NCBI RefSeq assembly: GCF_003864295.1
Contig: NZ_BDQK01000005.1
Location: 1 to 64,000, forward strand
Direction: 5' to 3'
DNA from: Aphanothece sacrum FPU1
GTDB taxonomy: Bacteria; Cyanobacteriota; Cyanobacteriia; Cyanobacteriales; Microcystaceae
DNA: 64,000 nt
The notes beneath the pieces are model-generated. The model did not search any database and had not been told where the DNA came from. It was given only the letters and a program-made list of their open reading frames with translations. Positions 26,972-36,301 of this stretch are shown here, piece after piece. The position numbers and the translations under genes were made by a program. How positions within the stretch are numbered: the first letter of the stretch is position 1; each line of letters begins with the position of its first letter.

Positions 26972-27901
26972 GTGGCAAATTTTCCTGATTTTCTCATGAG
27001 TGTACTCTTACCTGCTATTATTCCTGTTGCTTTTATTATTATCATTGGTTTTATTGCAGGGCGAACTCTCAATCTTGAGTCTCAAACTCTCTCCCAATTA
27101 ACTGTTTATATTTTAGCTCCTGCTTTGGTGGCTGATAGTCTTTATCGTACCAATATCTCTATTAAAAGTGCGACGGGTTTATTAATAGGGGTTTTCTTGA
27201 TCGCTCTAGTCTTATATCTTTTAGTTTGGGGGTTTAGTCGCTGCTTCAATTTGTCAACCCTAACCAGTAAAAGTCTCATCGCTACTACGCTTCATCCTAA
27301 TAACGGTAATATGGGGTTGCCTTTAATCAATTTTGCTCTCGGTGCGGCAGGATTAGAACGGGCTATTATTTATATGATTGGTTCTAGTATTATTTTGTTT
27401 GGCATTGCTCCTGCTCTTTTATCTGGTAATAGTTTTAAAGATAGCTTAAAATTGATTTTTAAATTGCCTTTGATTTGGGCTATGTTAGCCGGTTTATTGT
27501 TACGTTTTTACAATATTGAATTGCCTTTTAAATTAGGAGACTCTTTACAAATGTTAGGACAAGCGGCTATTCCTGTCGCCCTAATTATTTTAGGAATGGA
27601 ACTTGCTAATACCAGTTTAAGTCTGGCTAAATATGAATTAATTTCCACTTTTCTTCGTTTATTAATTGGCCCTTTAGTGGCACTTACTATTGGTCAATTT
27701 CTTCATTTACAAGGCTTAGATTTACAAGTCTTAATCATACAAAGTGCTATGCCAACAGCCGTCAATACTCTAGTATTGGTGGCAGAATTCGGCGGTGATA
27801 CTCCTCGTGTCGCTCGCACCATTTTAGTGACCACTTTACTGAGTTTTTTGACCTTACCTATGATATTATGGGCCTCAGCACAATTAACCATTAACCATTA
27901 A
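26972..27901 (+). CDS. AEC-family transporter (auxin efflux carrier type)
   Basis: 309 aa with about ten membrane helices in two five-helix halves. The first half contains GFIAGRTLNLESQTLSQL and LHPNNGNMGLPL, the second LLRFYNIELPF, GMELANTSLS and SAMPTAVNTLVLV, which are family hallmarks. Bacterial AEC members carry malate or other organic anions; substrate not known here. The nitroreductase gene starts 8 bases after it, so the two form an operon. The first codons (ATG at 26972 with no obvious ribosome site; ATG at 26996 also possible) are uncertain. Confidence 0.85.
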   Translation: MANFPDFLMSVLLPAIIPVAFIIIIGFIAGRTLNLESQTLSQLTVYILAPALVADSLYRTNISIKSATGLLIGVFLIALVLYLLVWGFSRCFNLSTLTSKSLIATTLHPNNGNMGLPLINFALGAAGLERAIIYMIGSSIILFGIAPALLSGNSFKDSLKLIFKLPLIWAMLAGLLLRFYNIELPFKLGDSLQMLGQAAIPVALIILGMELANTSLSLAKYELISTFLRLLIGPLVALTIGQFLHLQGLDLQVLIIQSAMPTAVNTLVLVAEFGGDTPRVARTILVTTLLSFLTLPMILWASAQLTINH

Positions 27902-27909
27902 TAATTATC

Positions 27910-28506
27910 ATGGAAAAACCGGCTAATACGAACTATCCTATCCACGATTTAATTAAATATCGTTGGAGTCCAGTCGCTTTTGATTCTCGTTTAGTTGAAC
28001 CGGAAAAAATCGGCAGTTTATTAGAAGCTGCAAGATGGGCCGCTTCTTGTTATAATGAACAACCTTGGCGTTTTATTATTGCTACTAAAGATCAAGTAAA
28101 AAACTATGAAAAACTCCTTAGTTGTATCGTAGAAGCTAACCAAGTTTGGGCGAAAAATGCATCTATTTTGCTGATTTCTGTAGCTAAATTAAACTTTAGC
28201 CATAATGATAAACCTAATCGTCATGCTTTTCATGATGTAGGATTAGCAATGGGAAATCTAACCCTACAAGCACAATCTTTAGGATTATGTGTCCATCAAA
28301 TGGGAGGGTTTCTCGTAGAAAAAACTCAAGAAATTTATCACATTCCCCAAGGATTTGCTCCAGTTGCCGCGATCGCTATTGGGTATCCAGGAAATATTAA
28401 TGACCTAGACCCTGAGCTTCAACAAAGACAAAACTCTCCCCGAAATCGTCAACCTTTAGACGACTTGGTGTTTAAAAATGATTGGGGAAACACCTATTTT
28501 GATTAA
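27910..28506 (+). CDS. Nitroreductase family protein
   Basis: 198 aa. FMN-dependent oxidoreductase of the nitroreductase superfamily: N-terminal YRWSPVAFDSRLVE, then LLEAARWAASCYNEQPWRFI for FMN binding, ALQAQSLGLCVHQMGGF in shortened form (TLQAQSLGLCVHQ) and the C-terminal AIAIGYPG. It reduces quinones, nitro compounds or flavins with NAD(P)H. Expressed with the upstream carrier gene. Confidence 0.88.
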   Translation: MEKPANTNYPIHDLIKYRWSPVAFDSRLVEPEKIGSLLEAARWAASCYNEQPWRFIIATKDQVKNYEKLLSCIVEANQVWAKNASILLISVAKLNFSHNDKPNRHAFHDVGLAMGNLTLQAQSLGLCVHQMGGFLVEKTQEIYHIPQGFAPVAAIAIGYPGNINDLDPELQQRQNSPRNRQPLDDLVFKNDWGNTYFD

Positions 28507-28659
28507 TCAAAAATAACACAAAAAAAAATAGGTCTTCCCAAGGGATTGATAATTGACAATTCAGGTTTAAAACCTCTATCTTCTAGTGAGATGTAATTGT
28601 CCATTGTTAGTTGTATTAATGAATCATTCCTCACAAAAATAGGCAAACAAACCCTAAAT

Positions 28660-29115
28660 TTAGAAAGGACAATCATCATCGTTATCTAACTGAACATCCC
28701 ATCTAGCGGCTAAAACTTGAGTAACCATAGCTTCGAGAGTTGCTGCATCCAAATTATTCTCACTCGGTTGAGTTTGGGAAGATTGAGTAACAGGAATTAG
28801 TCTTAGACGACGGTTATCCTGAATTAAATCAAAATAGGTTTCTTGAGTGGGAGAGCGATACAGTTGTAAGTAATCGAAACTTTGGACATTCAAATAAAGA
28901 GAGCGATTTGCCACAATCGTTGCTTGATGGGGATCACTAAACACTTCAACAATCCACCCCTCCCCTTCAGTCTGTAACTGTTCATCGAGGGTATGGATAT
29001 AATGAACCCGTCCTAAATCATTTAAGATTCTGCGAATGTCCTCATTATTAACAATAAGGCCAAGATCTATAATACAAGGAGCAGGTAAGGGCTGTGAGGT
29101 TGGGTCGTAACTCAT
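28660..29115 (-). CDS. Conserved cyanobacterial hypothetical protein
   Basis: 151 aa, soluble. Readable segments are CIIDLGLIVNNEDIRRILNDL and GEGWIVEVFSDPHQATIVA (both shortened families of mixed alpha/beta). Homologous-looking proteins are common in cyanobacteria without function. No partner gene is adjacent. Confidence 0.65.
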   Translation of the reverse strand: MSYDPTSQPLPAPCIIDLGLIVNNEDIRRILNDLGRVHYIHTLDEQLQTEGEGWIVEVFSDPHQATIVANRSLYLNVQSFDYLQLYRSPTQETYFDLIQDNRRLRLIPVTQSSQTQPSENNLDAATLEAMVTQVLAARWDVQLDNDDDCPF

Positions 29116-29424
29116 TAGAAACTGCCTTTAAGTGCGACGATTAATTCAGCTTAGGATATATATAGAACTACGCATTAAGGTTAGGACATTAGTAAAAGCA
29201 GTAACCCAAGTTGGCAGTCAACTTTTGCTTTTTGCCTTCGGTTTAGTGCATCTCGACTGCGCTCGATAAATGCGAAGTCGAACCATTGCCTTTTGCCTTG
29301 CGCGTAGCGGTATGGCTGGTTGCTGATTTAGGAGAGGAGTGAGTAAGGCTATAAAATAATCTTAACCTAATATCCTTAGCTAATTTCTTAAAGTTTCACT
29401 GAGCAATAACTTACTCAAATCTTA
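29116..29424. other. Intergenic stretch with cyanobacterial short repeats
   Basis: No gene. It holds GTGCATCTCGACTGCGCTCG at about 29246 and several TTTTGCCTT-type units. The last 80 bases are the upstream region of cobS. Confidence 0.5.
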
Positions 29425-30210
29425 ATGTTCCGAAAAATTCTTAACATATTGAAACATTGGTTTAACTCTTTCCTAGGTGCGCTCGTATTTTATACTATCA
29501 TTCCTCTGCCTTCACACTGGCCCCTAGAATTTAACCGTATTGCTTGCTGGGCCCCAATGGTAGGAGTTGGTTTAGGGGCAATATTAGGCTTATTTGATGA
29601 AATACTCAATTATCTGGGATTTCCCCTTCCTGTCAGGAGTGGGTTAATAGTCGCTTTGTGGTTGAAACTGACAGGAGGACTTCATCTCGATGGAGTGGTA
29701 GATACGGCCGATGGGTTAGGGGTAACAGATACAACTAGAAGATTAGCGGTGATGCAAGATAGTGTTACAGGGGCCTTTGGGGTGATGGCCGCCATTGTTG
29801 TTTTAGGCTTAAAAACCATAGCTTTGAGTCAGATATCAAGCGATCGCGGCTTAATTATCATGATAGCGGCCGGTTGGGGAAGATGGGGACAGGTAGGCGC
29901 GATCGCCTTTTATCCCTATCTTAAACCAACAGGAAAAGGAGCATTTCACAAACAACAGATAAAATTACCCGAAGATTTACTCTGGGGTTTAATCACTTTA
30001 CTGGTAATAACGGGAGTTTGGATAGCATTCCATCAGCAAAAATGGCGATTAGGCCTAGAAAGTGTGATTATGGGGTGTATTCTAGCCCTGGGGATAGGAT
30101 TTTGGTTTTATCGCCGTTTAGGGGGACATACAGGGGACACATACGGTGCAGTAGTAGAATGGACAGAAGCCTTGATTCTGTGTAGTTTAAGTCGTGATCT
30201 TACTTTTTAA
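29425..30210 (+). CDS. cobS: Adenosylcobinamide-GDP ribazoletransferase
   Basis: 261-aa membrane enzyme that joins alpha-ribazole to adenosylcobinamide-GDP, the last steps of cobalamin (or pseudocobalamin) assembly. Typical features: FYTIIPLPSHWP, the metal-binding GGLHLDGVVDTADGLG with DTTRRLAVMQDSVTGAFG (each a family signature), four to six membrane helices and the C-terminal GGHTGDTYGAVVEWTEA. It ends 11 bases inside the converging PPC-domain gene. No cobalamin riboswitch is seen upstream. Confidence 0.93.
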   Translation: MFRKILNILKHWFNSFLGALVFYTIIPLPSHWPLEFNRIACWAPMVGVGLGAILGLFDEILNYLGFPLPVRSGLIVALWLKLTGGLHLDGVVDTADGLGVTDTTRRLAVMQDSVTGAFGVMAAIVVLGLKTIALSQISSDRGLIIMIAAGWGRWGQVGAIAFYPYLKPTGKGAFHKQQIKLPEDLLWGLITLLVITGVWIAFHQQKWRLGLESVIMGCILALGIGFWFYRRLGGHTGDTYGAVVEWTEALILCSLSRDLTF

Positions 30211-30658
30211 CAGGACGCAAACGAGACACTTTTAAGGTAAATTTACCGCCACCTGTTTCTCCAAAAGCTCGAACTCGAATAATATACTTCCCATTTTCGT
30301 TAATTCGAGCAAATAACAGAGAATTAGTAGACCCATCGGGGCCGTCATCATTTTCTGCTACGGTTGAACCATCAGAGGCCAATAATAACAACACACTGTC
30401 AAATTCCTCTGAGACTAAATCAATGGCCACTTGATCCCCTGCTTCAAGTTGTACCTGATAATCACGAGCAAAACCTCCTTCTCCGGTAGGAATATCATTG
30501 ACTGTGAGGGTATCTGATATATCATTATTGGTTCCCAGAGGGATAGGAGAATAGAACCGTGTCTGTGCTTGCATGGGTAACGTCTTAAGTCCCAAAATCA
30601 AAGAGACGATGGCTAAAAAAAGAGGACTTGACCAAGATTTACGACAAGTGGGGATCAT
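30200..30658 (-). CDS. Secreted PPC-domain protein
   Basis: 152 aa. Signal peptide at 1-31 (LFLAIVSLILGLKTLPMQAQ), then a bacterial pre-peptidase C-terminal (PPC) beta-sandwich: DYQVQLEAGDQVAIDLVS, DSVLLLLASDG and ENGKYIIRVRAFGETGGGKF, all typical. PPC domains usually sit beside proteases; here it is alone, so it is probably a periplasmic or extracellular accessory protein. Converges on cobS with an 11-base overlap. Confidence 0.82.
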   Translation of the reverse strand: MIPTCRKSWSSPLFLAIVSLILGLKTLPMQAQTRFYSPIPLGTNNDISDTLTVNDIPTGEGGFARDYQVQLEAGDQVAIDLVSEEFDSVLLLLASDGSTVAENDDGPDGSTNSLLFARINENGKYIIRVRAFGETGGGKFTLKVSRLRPVKK

Positions 30659-30823
30659 AAAATAGGGGTTAATGATAAAACGCCATCCATTATCCTATAT
30701 TCCGCACTTCAAGAAAGTCCTATAGGAGTAGTATAAAAATTAATGCTAATAGCGATCGCGTTAATGAAGTCGCCAAGTCAGAAGACAGGTAACGGGGGAC
30801 TTCAAGCATGATCAAAAAGAACG

Positions 30824-31885
30824 TTAAGGGAAAATTTGGGGTGCATGAGGTGCGATCGCCAATTTAACCCTGGTTCCGATGGGGAGTTGGGTACTTAAGG
30901 TTGTCCGTGCATGAAGTTGACTACCAGAGGGGGTTCTCAGACAATAACGGTATTCTCGTCCTAAAAACTGGCGATCGCTGATAATAACTTCAGCATTTTC
31001 ATCAGGTTTTAGACAAATATCCTCTTGTCTGACCATTAAATCTCCTTCTGGACAACTATTAACCCCAGAAGCGGCCGAAATTTCCCATTGACCAATTTCG
31101 GTTGTCCAGATTTTACCCCGACGTTGGGCCGGAATAAAATTAGCTTGAGTGACAAATTCTGCCACAAAACGGGAGGTAGGACGAGTATAAATATCTTCAG
31201 GGGTTCCCAGTTGTTCCACCTTCCCTTGAGACATCACTGCAATTTTGTCACAAATAGCGAGAGCTTCTTCTTGATCATGGGTGACAAAAATGGCAGAAAT
31301 ACCCGTTGCTTTGAGAATATGCCGAATTTCGTGTCTTAATCTTAACCGGACTTGTACATCTAAATTACTAAGGGGTTCATCTAATAAAATTAACGCAGGT
31401 TGAGGGGCTAAAGCTCTTGCTAAAGCGACCCTTTGTTGTTGACCCCCAGATAATTCATGAGGATAGCGTTTTTCTAACCCTGAGAGTCCCACTAAGGTTA
31501 AAACTTCGGCAATGCGTTGTTTAATATCGAATTTACTGAAACGTTCTTTTTTACTCTTTAACCCAAAAGCAATGTTTTCTGCGATGGTGAGATGGGGAAA
31601 TAAGGCATAATCTTGAAATACCATTCCTGTATTGCGTTGTTCTGGAGGCAACCAACATCGAGAACCTGCGATGATTTGACCAGCTAATTCAACCGTTCCT
31701 GATGAGGGGTTTTCAAACCCGGCAATGATGCGTAATAAGGTAGTTTTACCACAGCCAGAGGGGCCAAGTAACCCTAAAATTTCTCCTTGGGTTAGGGTTA
31801 AACTGACTTGGTTAACGGCCGGAACAGGATGATGAGCAAATTGTTTGATAATTTGATCAAGCTGAAGAATGACAGGATTGGTCAT
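30824..31885 (-). CDS. ABC transporter ATP-binding protein, ferric iron/FutC-like
   Basis: 353 aa. ATPase domain 1-240: Walker A GPSGCGKTT, LSGGQQQRVALARA, Walker B ALILLDEPLSNLD and H-loop VTHDQEEAL. Residues 250-350 form a TOBE/MOI regulatory domain. This is the CUT1/FbpC type that drives uptake of iron, polyamine, sulfate or sugar; the length and C-terminal part best fit FutC/FbpC-type iron(III) importers. No permease or binding-protein gene is adjacent, which matches the scattered fut genes of cyanobacteria. Confidence 0.8.
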   Translation of the reverse strand: MTNPVILQLDQIIKQFAHHPVPAVNQVSLTLTQGEILGLLGPSGCGKTTLLRIIAGFENPSSGTVELAGQIIAGSRCWLPPEQRNTGMVFQDYALFPHLTIAENIAFGLKSKKERFSKFDIKQRIAEVLTLVGLSGLEKRYPHELSGGQQQRVALARALAPQPALILLDEPLSNLDVQVRLRLRHEIRHILKATGISAIFVTHDQEEALAICDKIAVMSQGKVEQLGTPEDIYTRPTSRFVAEFVTQANFIPAQRRGKIWTTEIGQWEISAASGVNSCPEGDLMVRQEDICLKPDENAEVIISDRQFLGREYRYCLRTPSGSQLHARTTLSTQLPIGTRVKLAIAPHAPQIFP

Positions 31886-31985
31886 GGTTATATGTGAGTT
31901 AAATTGAGGGACATTCCTCTTGTAAGTAAATAAGAATCTTTCTCAAGAATAACATAGCTTTTATCAAATACAAGGATCTAACAAG

Positions 31986-32699
31986 ATGAATCCCATTATC
32001 AGCAGTATTGATACAATTTTGGTGCCTCAAGGGGCGGAATATAAGGCGGTGTGTCGAGGAATTTATCCCTTTCCTTCTCATTTACAAATTCGCCAGATTC
32101 CTGCGGGAATTAAACCATTAAGCCGCTATTTACAAGATTGGGGACAATCTCAAAACTTTCTTGATAAGCGTCCTAGAGGCATTATGGTAATGGGGTTAGG
32201 AGGCAGTTTATCCCCTAAATATGGTGTGGGAGATGGGGTTCTGTATGGGGAGTGTGGTTATTTTAAGGAGGAAAAAGTCAGGGAATGGCAACATTTTGAT
32301 CAAGAATTGATTGAGTTGGTGTTGCATCAGTTAGGGGATAAAATATCCTGGGTACGAGGTATTAGCAGCGATCGCTTAATTGGGTTAGGAACTCAAAAAT
32401 ATTTATTAGGAAAAGAATATCAAGTGGATGTGGTAGATATGGAAGGAATAGGGGTTTTAGAGTTTTGTAAACACTCAAATATTCCAGTTGTTATGGTGCG
32501 TGTAATTAGTGATAATTGTGAGCAAAATTTACCGGATTTAACGCCAGCTTTTAACGAAAATGGAACATTAAATAATTTCATTTTAGCCCGTCAAATGCTC
32601 AAAAATCCTTTAAGTTCTCTTGATTTAATCCGCAGTTCTTTACAAGGATTAAAACGGCTAGAACAAGTTGCTAGAGATTTGTTTATGACCGTTGATTAA
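31986..32699 (+). CDS. Nucleoside phosphorylase-family protein
   Basis: 237 aa of the PNP/UDP (MTA/SAH nucleosidase) fold. It has VPQGAEYKAVCRGI near the start, MVMGLGGSLSPKYGVGDGV in the phosphate/ribose region and VDVVDMEGIGVLEFC with the catalytic glutamate. It likely cleaves a purine nucleoside or a related compound; some relatives act in hopanoid synthesis (HpnG). Its end overlaps the converging gene by 17 bases. Confidence 0.78.
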   Translation: MNPIISSIDTILVPQGAEYKAVCRGIYPFPSHLQIRQIPAGIKPLSRYLQDWGQSQNFLDKRPRGIMVMGLGGSLSPKYGVGDGVLYGECGYFKEEKVREWQHFDQELIELVLHQLGDKISWVRGISSDRLIGLGTQKYLLGKEYQVDVVDMEGIGVLEFCKHSNIPVVMVRVISDNCEQNLPDLTPAFNENGTLNNFILARQMLKNPLSSLDLIRSSLQGLKRLEQVARDLFMTVD

Positions 32700-33336
32700 T
32701 GACAGATTCTTGAGAGTTAGTTAACCAAAATTTAGGAAAGAGTAAACCCGAATTAGCTTGATAGGTAGCAAACTCAGGATAACGGGATAAAGACTGCTCT
32801 TTTTTGAGAATTCTTGGCATAAAAACGCTAGTGACAAAAAAGCCTAAAATAACAAAAGGTAGCCAATGTTGAGTTAACAAAGCCAAGCTAGTATAGATTA
32901 AAAATTCTCCGAGATAATTAGTATTACGACAGCGAGCAAAAAATCCCTCTGTAATCAATCCAGGTTGATACTTAAGGGTATAATATTTTTGAGCATCACT
33001 ACTATAGTGAAGAAACACCCCTAACAAGTTTATAGCAATTACAACAGCTATTAACGGGGGGGAAGCTTCTATTCTTTGACTAATCAAAATAAACGGAGCA
33101 ACCCAATATAATCCTACCGTCACAAAAGTCACTATTCCCGTTCCAATTGGAATTTCTTCTTCCCAACTTTTATCGGGATAAATTCTGTCTTTTAGCAGCC
33201 ATAAAATACCATAAGTGCCGTGTAGGGATAAATAAACCCAAGCAGCAATATTAAAGTTTTGATAGAGGAACATTAACCCAAAAACAAAGGCAAAAGTTAA
33301 TGCTTTATGGAGGTTAATAGGATGTTTAATTTTCAT
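32683..33336 (-). CDS. Isoprenylcysteine methyltransferase / steroid reductase-like membrane protein
   Basis: 217 aa with five to six membrane helices. The C-terminal block FFARCRNTNYLGEFLIYTSL and the tail LSRYPEFATYQANSG match the PEMT/ICMT/DUF1295 superfamily, in which this region binds SAM or NADPH. It may methylate a lipid or prenylated compound, or reduce a steroid-like lipid. The exact reaction cannot be told. Confidence 0.72.
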   Translation of the reverse strand: MKIKHPINLHKALTFAFVFGLMFLYQNFNIAAWVYLSLHGTYGILWLLKDRIYPDKSWEEEIPIGTGIVTFVTVGLYWVAPFILISQRIEASPPLIAVVIAINLLGVFLHYSSDAQKYYTLKYQPGLITEGFFARCRNTNYLGEFLIYTSLALLTQHWLPFVILGFFVTSVFMPRILKKEQSLSRYPEFATYQANSGLLFPKFWLTNSQESVINQRS

Positions 33337-33652
33337 TTTGATTCCAAGAATATTGAGATAATAAATTATGAAGCAGTGAGAAATTTATTAAGGAAGAAGG
33401 TAATAGAAATAAAAATCTTCGTTGCTTCAAGCTACCGACTTGTTTGCGGTAGTAACTGGTAACTGAAATTAGATTGGGTAGTTCTTAGAGTAGCACATTC
33501 TGGATCTGTTCAATAGTTGAAGAATACCGAGTTTGTTGTACTTATCAGAACTTATGAAAAGTCTCTATAAATAGTATCTCATTATCAATTTTATTGCAAC
33601 GCTAAACACCAACAGTTAGTATAATTAATAAGATAGCGCAACTTTAATCTTT
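33337..33652. other. Intergenic region, divergent promoters
   Basis: Separates two divergently transcribed genes. A TATAAT-like box occurs at about 33620, close to the J-domain gene start, but no well-spaced -35 box is seen. No repeat or RNA gene is recognised. Confidence 0.35.
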
Positions 33653-34732
33653 ATGCCACCATTTTCAGCCAAGCGTCCATCACCGTCAGTCTCGACTACT
33701 TCTTTAGCGGTTTCTTCCTTTCATGAACGTCGTCAAATTCTTGAAGAAGAACATAAATGGCTACTCAAACAAATCAAAAGAAAACGTACTGAACTTAAAA
33801 AATTCCTTCATGAAATGCGTTCCCTGGCCACGGAAATTTTTCAGAGAGGAAACCCTCTATACAAAAAACTTATCGAACTTGACACCGAAATTCATGGTCT
33901 GTTTGAAGATATTTTAACTAAGAAAAAATTTGGCAAAAAAAGTCAAAAAGATATTCTTGGTGTTTATCATTCCCTTCAATATATGGGACTACTCAGCCCC
34001 AAATTCGATGAAGATGATGAAGATGAAGAACTTGATGATGTTTTCAATAACTCATCAGATGAATTTAACCCAAACGAAGAAGAAAATTTCTTTAACAAAA
34101 ATGCTCAAAATTCTCATCAAGAGAATTTTGATGACTTCTCCTCAGAACGTTCAGAAAAATCTCCAGAGTCTCGTCAGATTCGACAAACATTTCTCAAATT
34201 AGCCTCTATGTTTCACCCAGATAAGGTTATGGACAGCGAAACAAAAATGCACCATAATGAGATTATGAAGGAACTTAACCGCGCTTATCAAGAAGGAGAT
34301 ATTGCCCGACTCCTAGAAATTGAAAGACAACATCATCTTCAAGAAGAAATTGATATGAAAAACGCGACAGTTAGCGAAATTGAACGGCTATGTCTTCAAC
34401 GAGAAAGAGATAATCAACTTCTCAAAAATCAATACGAAACCCTTAAAAAAGAACTTAGAATCGCTCGAAATACCCCTGAAGGTGAAATGGTCAAAGATTA
34501 TCGCGCTTGTCAAAAAGAAGGCATTGATGCTATTGGAGAAATTCTCTCATCCCTAGAAAATCAAGTTAAAGGTATTGAAAATATTCGTGACTTTGTGCAA
34601 AATTTTCGTGATAAAAAAATAACCCTTAAACAGTTTTTACAAGGACCTAGTTCCAAGGCTAATCATAGCCAGGAAAAAGAAGAAGAAATGTTAGAGATGT
34701 TATTAGAAGAACTTTTGAGACTAGAACTTTAA
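33653..34732 (+). CDS. J-domain protein with long coiled coils
   Basis: 359 aa. A coiled coil at about 25-60 is followed by an acidic linker (115-155: FDEDDEDEELDDVF), a J-domain with the HPDK motif in MFHPDKVMDSE near residue 187, and a second coiled coil to about 290. The J-domain would stimulate an Hsp70 such as the DnaK encoded at 23432. The domain is in the middle rather than N-terminal, as in a group of cyanobacterial J-proteins of unknown client. Confidence 0.75.
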   Translation: MPPFSAKRPSPSVSTTSLAVSSFHERRQILEEEHKWLLKQIKRKRTELKKFLHEMRSLATEIFQRGNPLYKKLIELDTEIHGLFEDILTKKKFGKKSQKDILGVYHSLQYMGLLSPKFDEDDEDEELDDVFNNSSDEFNPNEEENFFNKNAQNSHQENFDDFSSERSEKSPESRQIRQTFLKLASMFHPDKVMDSETKMHHNEIMKELNRAYQEGDIARLLEIERQHHLQEEIDMKNATVSEIERLCLQRERDNQLLKNQYETLKKELRIARNTPEGEMVKDYRACQKEGIDAIGEILSSLENQVKGIENIRDFVQNFRDKKITLKQFLQGPSSKANHSQEKEEEMLEMLLEELLRLEL

Positions 34733-34820
34733 TCTTCTAATTAATCATACAGGTTTGTAGTTTAGGTGGGACAACTGATTTTCCACCAAACTTCAGACTT
34801 GACTATTATTATTTTGGGAA

Positions 34821-34893
34821 TACCCCCAAGGGAAGTCGAATCCCTGTCGCCTCCGTGAAAGGGAGGTGTCCTAGGCCACTAGACGATGGGGGC
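34821..34893 (-). tRNA. trnE: tRNA-Glu (UUC)
   Basis: 73 nt. Acceptor stem GCCCCCA / TGGGGGT, D arm with TAGTGGCCTAGGA, anticodon stem CCTCC/GGAGG around loop CTTTCAC (anticodon TTC, plus-strand GAA at 34857-34859), T-arm GGGATTCGACTTCCC. CCA is not encoded. In cyanobacteria this tRNA also supplies glutamate for 5-aminolevulinate via HemA, which is encoded at 41600. Confidence 0.97.
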
Positions 34894-34973
34894 TTGTTTT
34901 TTTTTTCACCTTTATTACTTTACCCCTAAATTCCGAAAAAGTCAATAGGTCAGAATATTTTTTTTAAGATTCA

Positions 34974-35507
34974 TTATCGCCATTGGGCTAAACGTTCTTG
35001 GGACTTGGAATCGAGGCAATTAAACAAAAAACGGCCGGGGGTACGTTGATTTGATCGTTGTTTTTGTTTAACCTGACGGGTAGACAGTTCCACGTCATTA
35101 GCCAGGCCTTGGGCGGACATCCATTCTGCCCCGTATCCGACGACGGTTAAGCGTTGATCACGATCGGATGTAGCGACAATTATACGAGGGGGAGAAGGAA
35201 CTATTCGGCGAAAAAAAGACGCACAGACCTTTTCAATGTAAGTATCAGCCGTTTGCGTCCAGGCTGTGAAATATATGGATAAATTAGGGGAATGATTTTC
35301 TAAAGAACTGGGGGTTTTTTGGTATTGGGAGTCAAAGACGACCTGAGTGTGAAAACCTTGATGGGCAGTGTAGTTAATTAGGGCTTCTATCAACTCCTGA
35401 CGTGCCAGTTCTAGTCCGTGGTGATCGCGGGTTTTTTTGAGACAAGTCCAACTACCAATAATGTTATAGCCGTCTACAAGTAATAAAGGATAATGAGAAG
35501 TAGGCAT
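34974..35507 (-). CDS. NYN-domain (YacP-like) ribonuclease
   Basis: 177 aa. PIN-like NYN fold with DGYNIIGSW, QELIEALINYTA, VVFDSQYQ and VATSDRDQRLTVVGYGAEWMS (given by its key parts DRDQR and GAEWMS). Conserved acidic residues are present. Relatives (YacP/Rae1) cut mRNA on ribosomes. It is monocistronic and follows tRNA-Glu on the same strand at a distance. Confidence 0.85.
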   Translation of the reverse strand: MPTSHYPLLLVDGYNIIGSWTCLKKTRDHHGLELARQELIEALINYTAHQGFHTQVVFDSQYQKTPSSLENHSPNLSIYFTAWTQTADTYIEKVCASFFRRIVPSPPRIIVATSDRDQRLTVVGYGAEWMSAQGLANDVELSTRQVKQKQRSNQRTPGRFLFNCLDSKSQERLAQWR

Positions 35508-35579
35508 TATTTTTAAGGGTCATCATAGACAATCAATGATTCTGCTGAAATTGAGAATTATCTAATTTTAACAAAATAT

Positions 35580-36257
35580 TTAGGCTTTTGGAGAATTTGT
35601 TTCTAACAATCTGGCCTTAAGGGTTTGAGGATCGCCTTTATCAACGACTTGGCCCCCTTGCAATAAAAAAGCCCCATCACAATAATTTAACTCTTCTAAG
35701 CGATGAGTCACCCAAAGGGCGGTTAGACCTCGACTTTTAACCAGACGTTGTACCTGGGCCACCAGTTCCAGTTGAGTATCAGGATCTAGTAAGGCTGTAG
35801 GTTCATCCAGTAGAAGAACATTACAATGACGAGCGATCGCACCAGCAATAGCGATCCGTTGTTTTTGTCCCCCACTGAGGGCATAAATAGGGCGGCGTTC
35901 TAATTCTAGAAGATTAACCGCACTGAGGGCTTCTGCGACGCGCTGACGCACTTGAGAGGGGGTTAAATTTTCTTGGACTAACCCAAAAGCAATATCAGCC
36001 CCAACTGTCGGCATAACTAGCTGACGATCAGGGTTTTGGAAGACGAACCCCACAGGAGGGTTCATATAGATAGTTCCGCTTTGAGGGGTTAGGAGTCCCA
36101 TTAATAGTCGTAACAGGGTTGATTTTCCACTGCCGTTAGTTCCTAATAACATCCAAAATTCTCCTTCAGGGACGCTTAAAGAGCAAGATTGGAGTACAGA
36201 GGCGTTTTCCTGCCAACGGAAGCTTAAATCTTGAACTTGAATGGCACTATTAGTCAT
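35580..36257 (-). CDS. Energy-coupling-factor type ABC ATPase
   Basis: 225 aa, shorter than classic EcfA. Walker A GTNGSGKST, Q-loop VFQNPDRQLVMPTVGADIAF (typical of CbiO/EcfA), ALSGGQKQRIAIA, Walker B VLLLDEPTALLD and VTHRLEEL. It powers uptake of a vitamin or metal with unlinked S- and T-components, and single scattered Ecf ATPases are common in cyanobacteria. The substrate is unknown. Confidence 0.85.
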   Translation of the reverse strand: MTNSAIQVQDLSFRWQENASVLQSCSLSVPEGEFWMLLGTNGSGKSTLLRLLMGLLTPQSGTIYMNPPVGFVFQNPDRQLVMPTVGADIAFGLVQENLTPSQVRQRVAEALSAVNLLELERRPIYALSGGQKQRIAIAGAIARHCNVLLLDEPTALLDPDTQLELVAQVQRLVKSRGLTALWVTHRLEELNYCDGAFLLQGGQVVDKGDPQTLKARLLETNSPKA

Positions 36258-36301
36258 TTAGGCTAAGTTGTGGGCTAAACCTTTAAGTTTAACCTGAAGT
36301 T

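Noticed and set aside
25454-26972. CIRCE heat-shock operator near dnaK/grpE
   Set aside because: No TTAGCACTC-N9-GAGTGCTAA motif is seen in the intergenic parts.
29116-29424. Cobalamin riboswitch upstream of cobS
   Set aside because: No B12-box-like GCCACTG stretch with suitable stems is seen; the region is made of short repeats.
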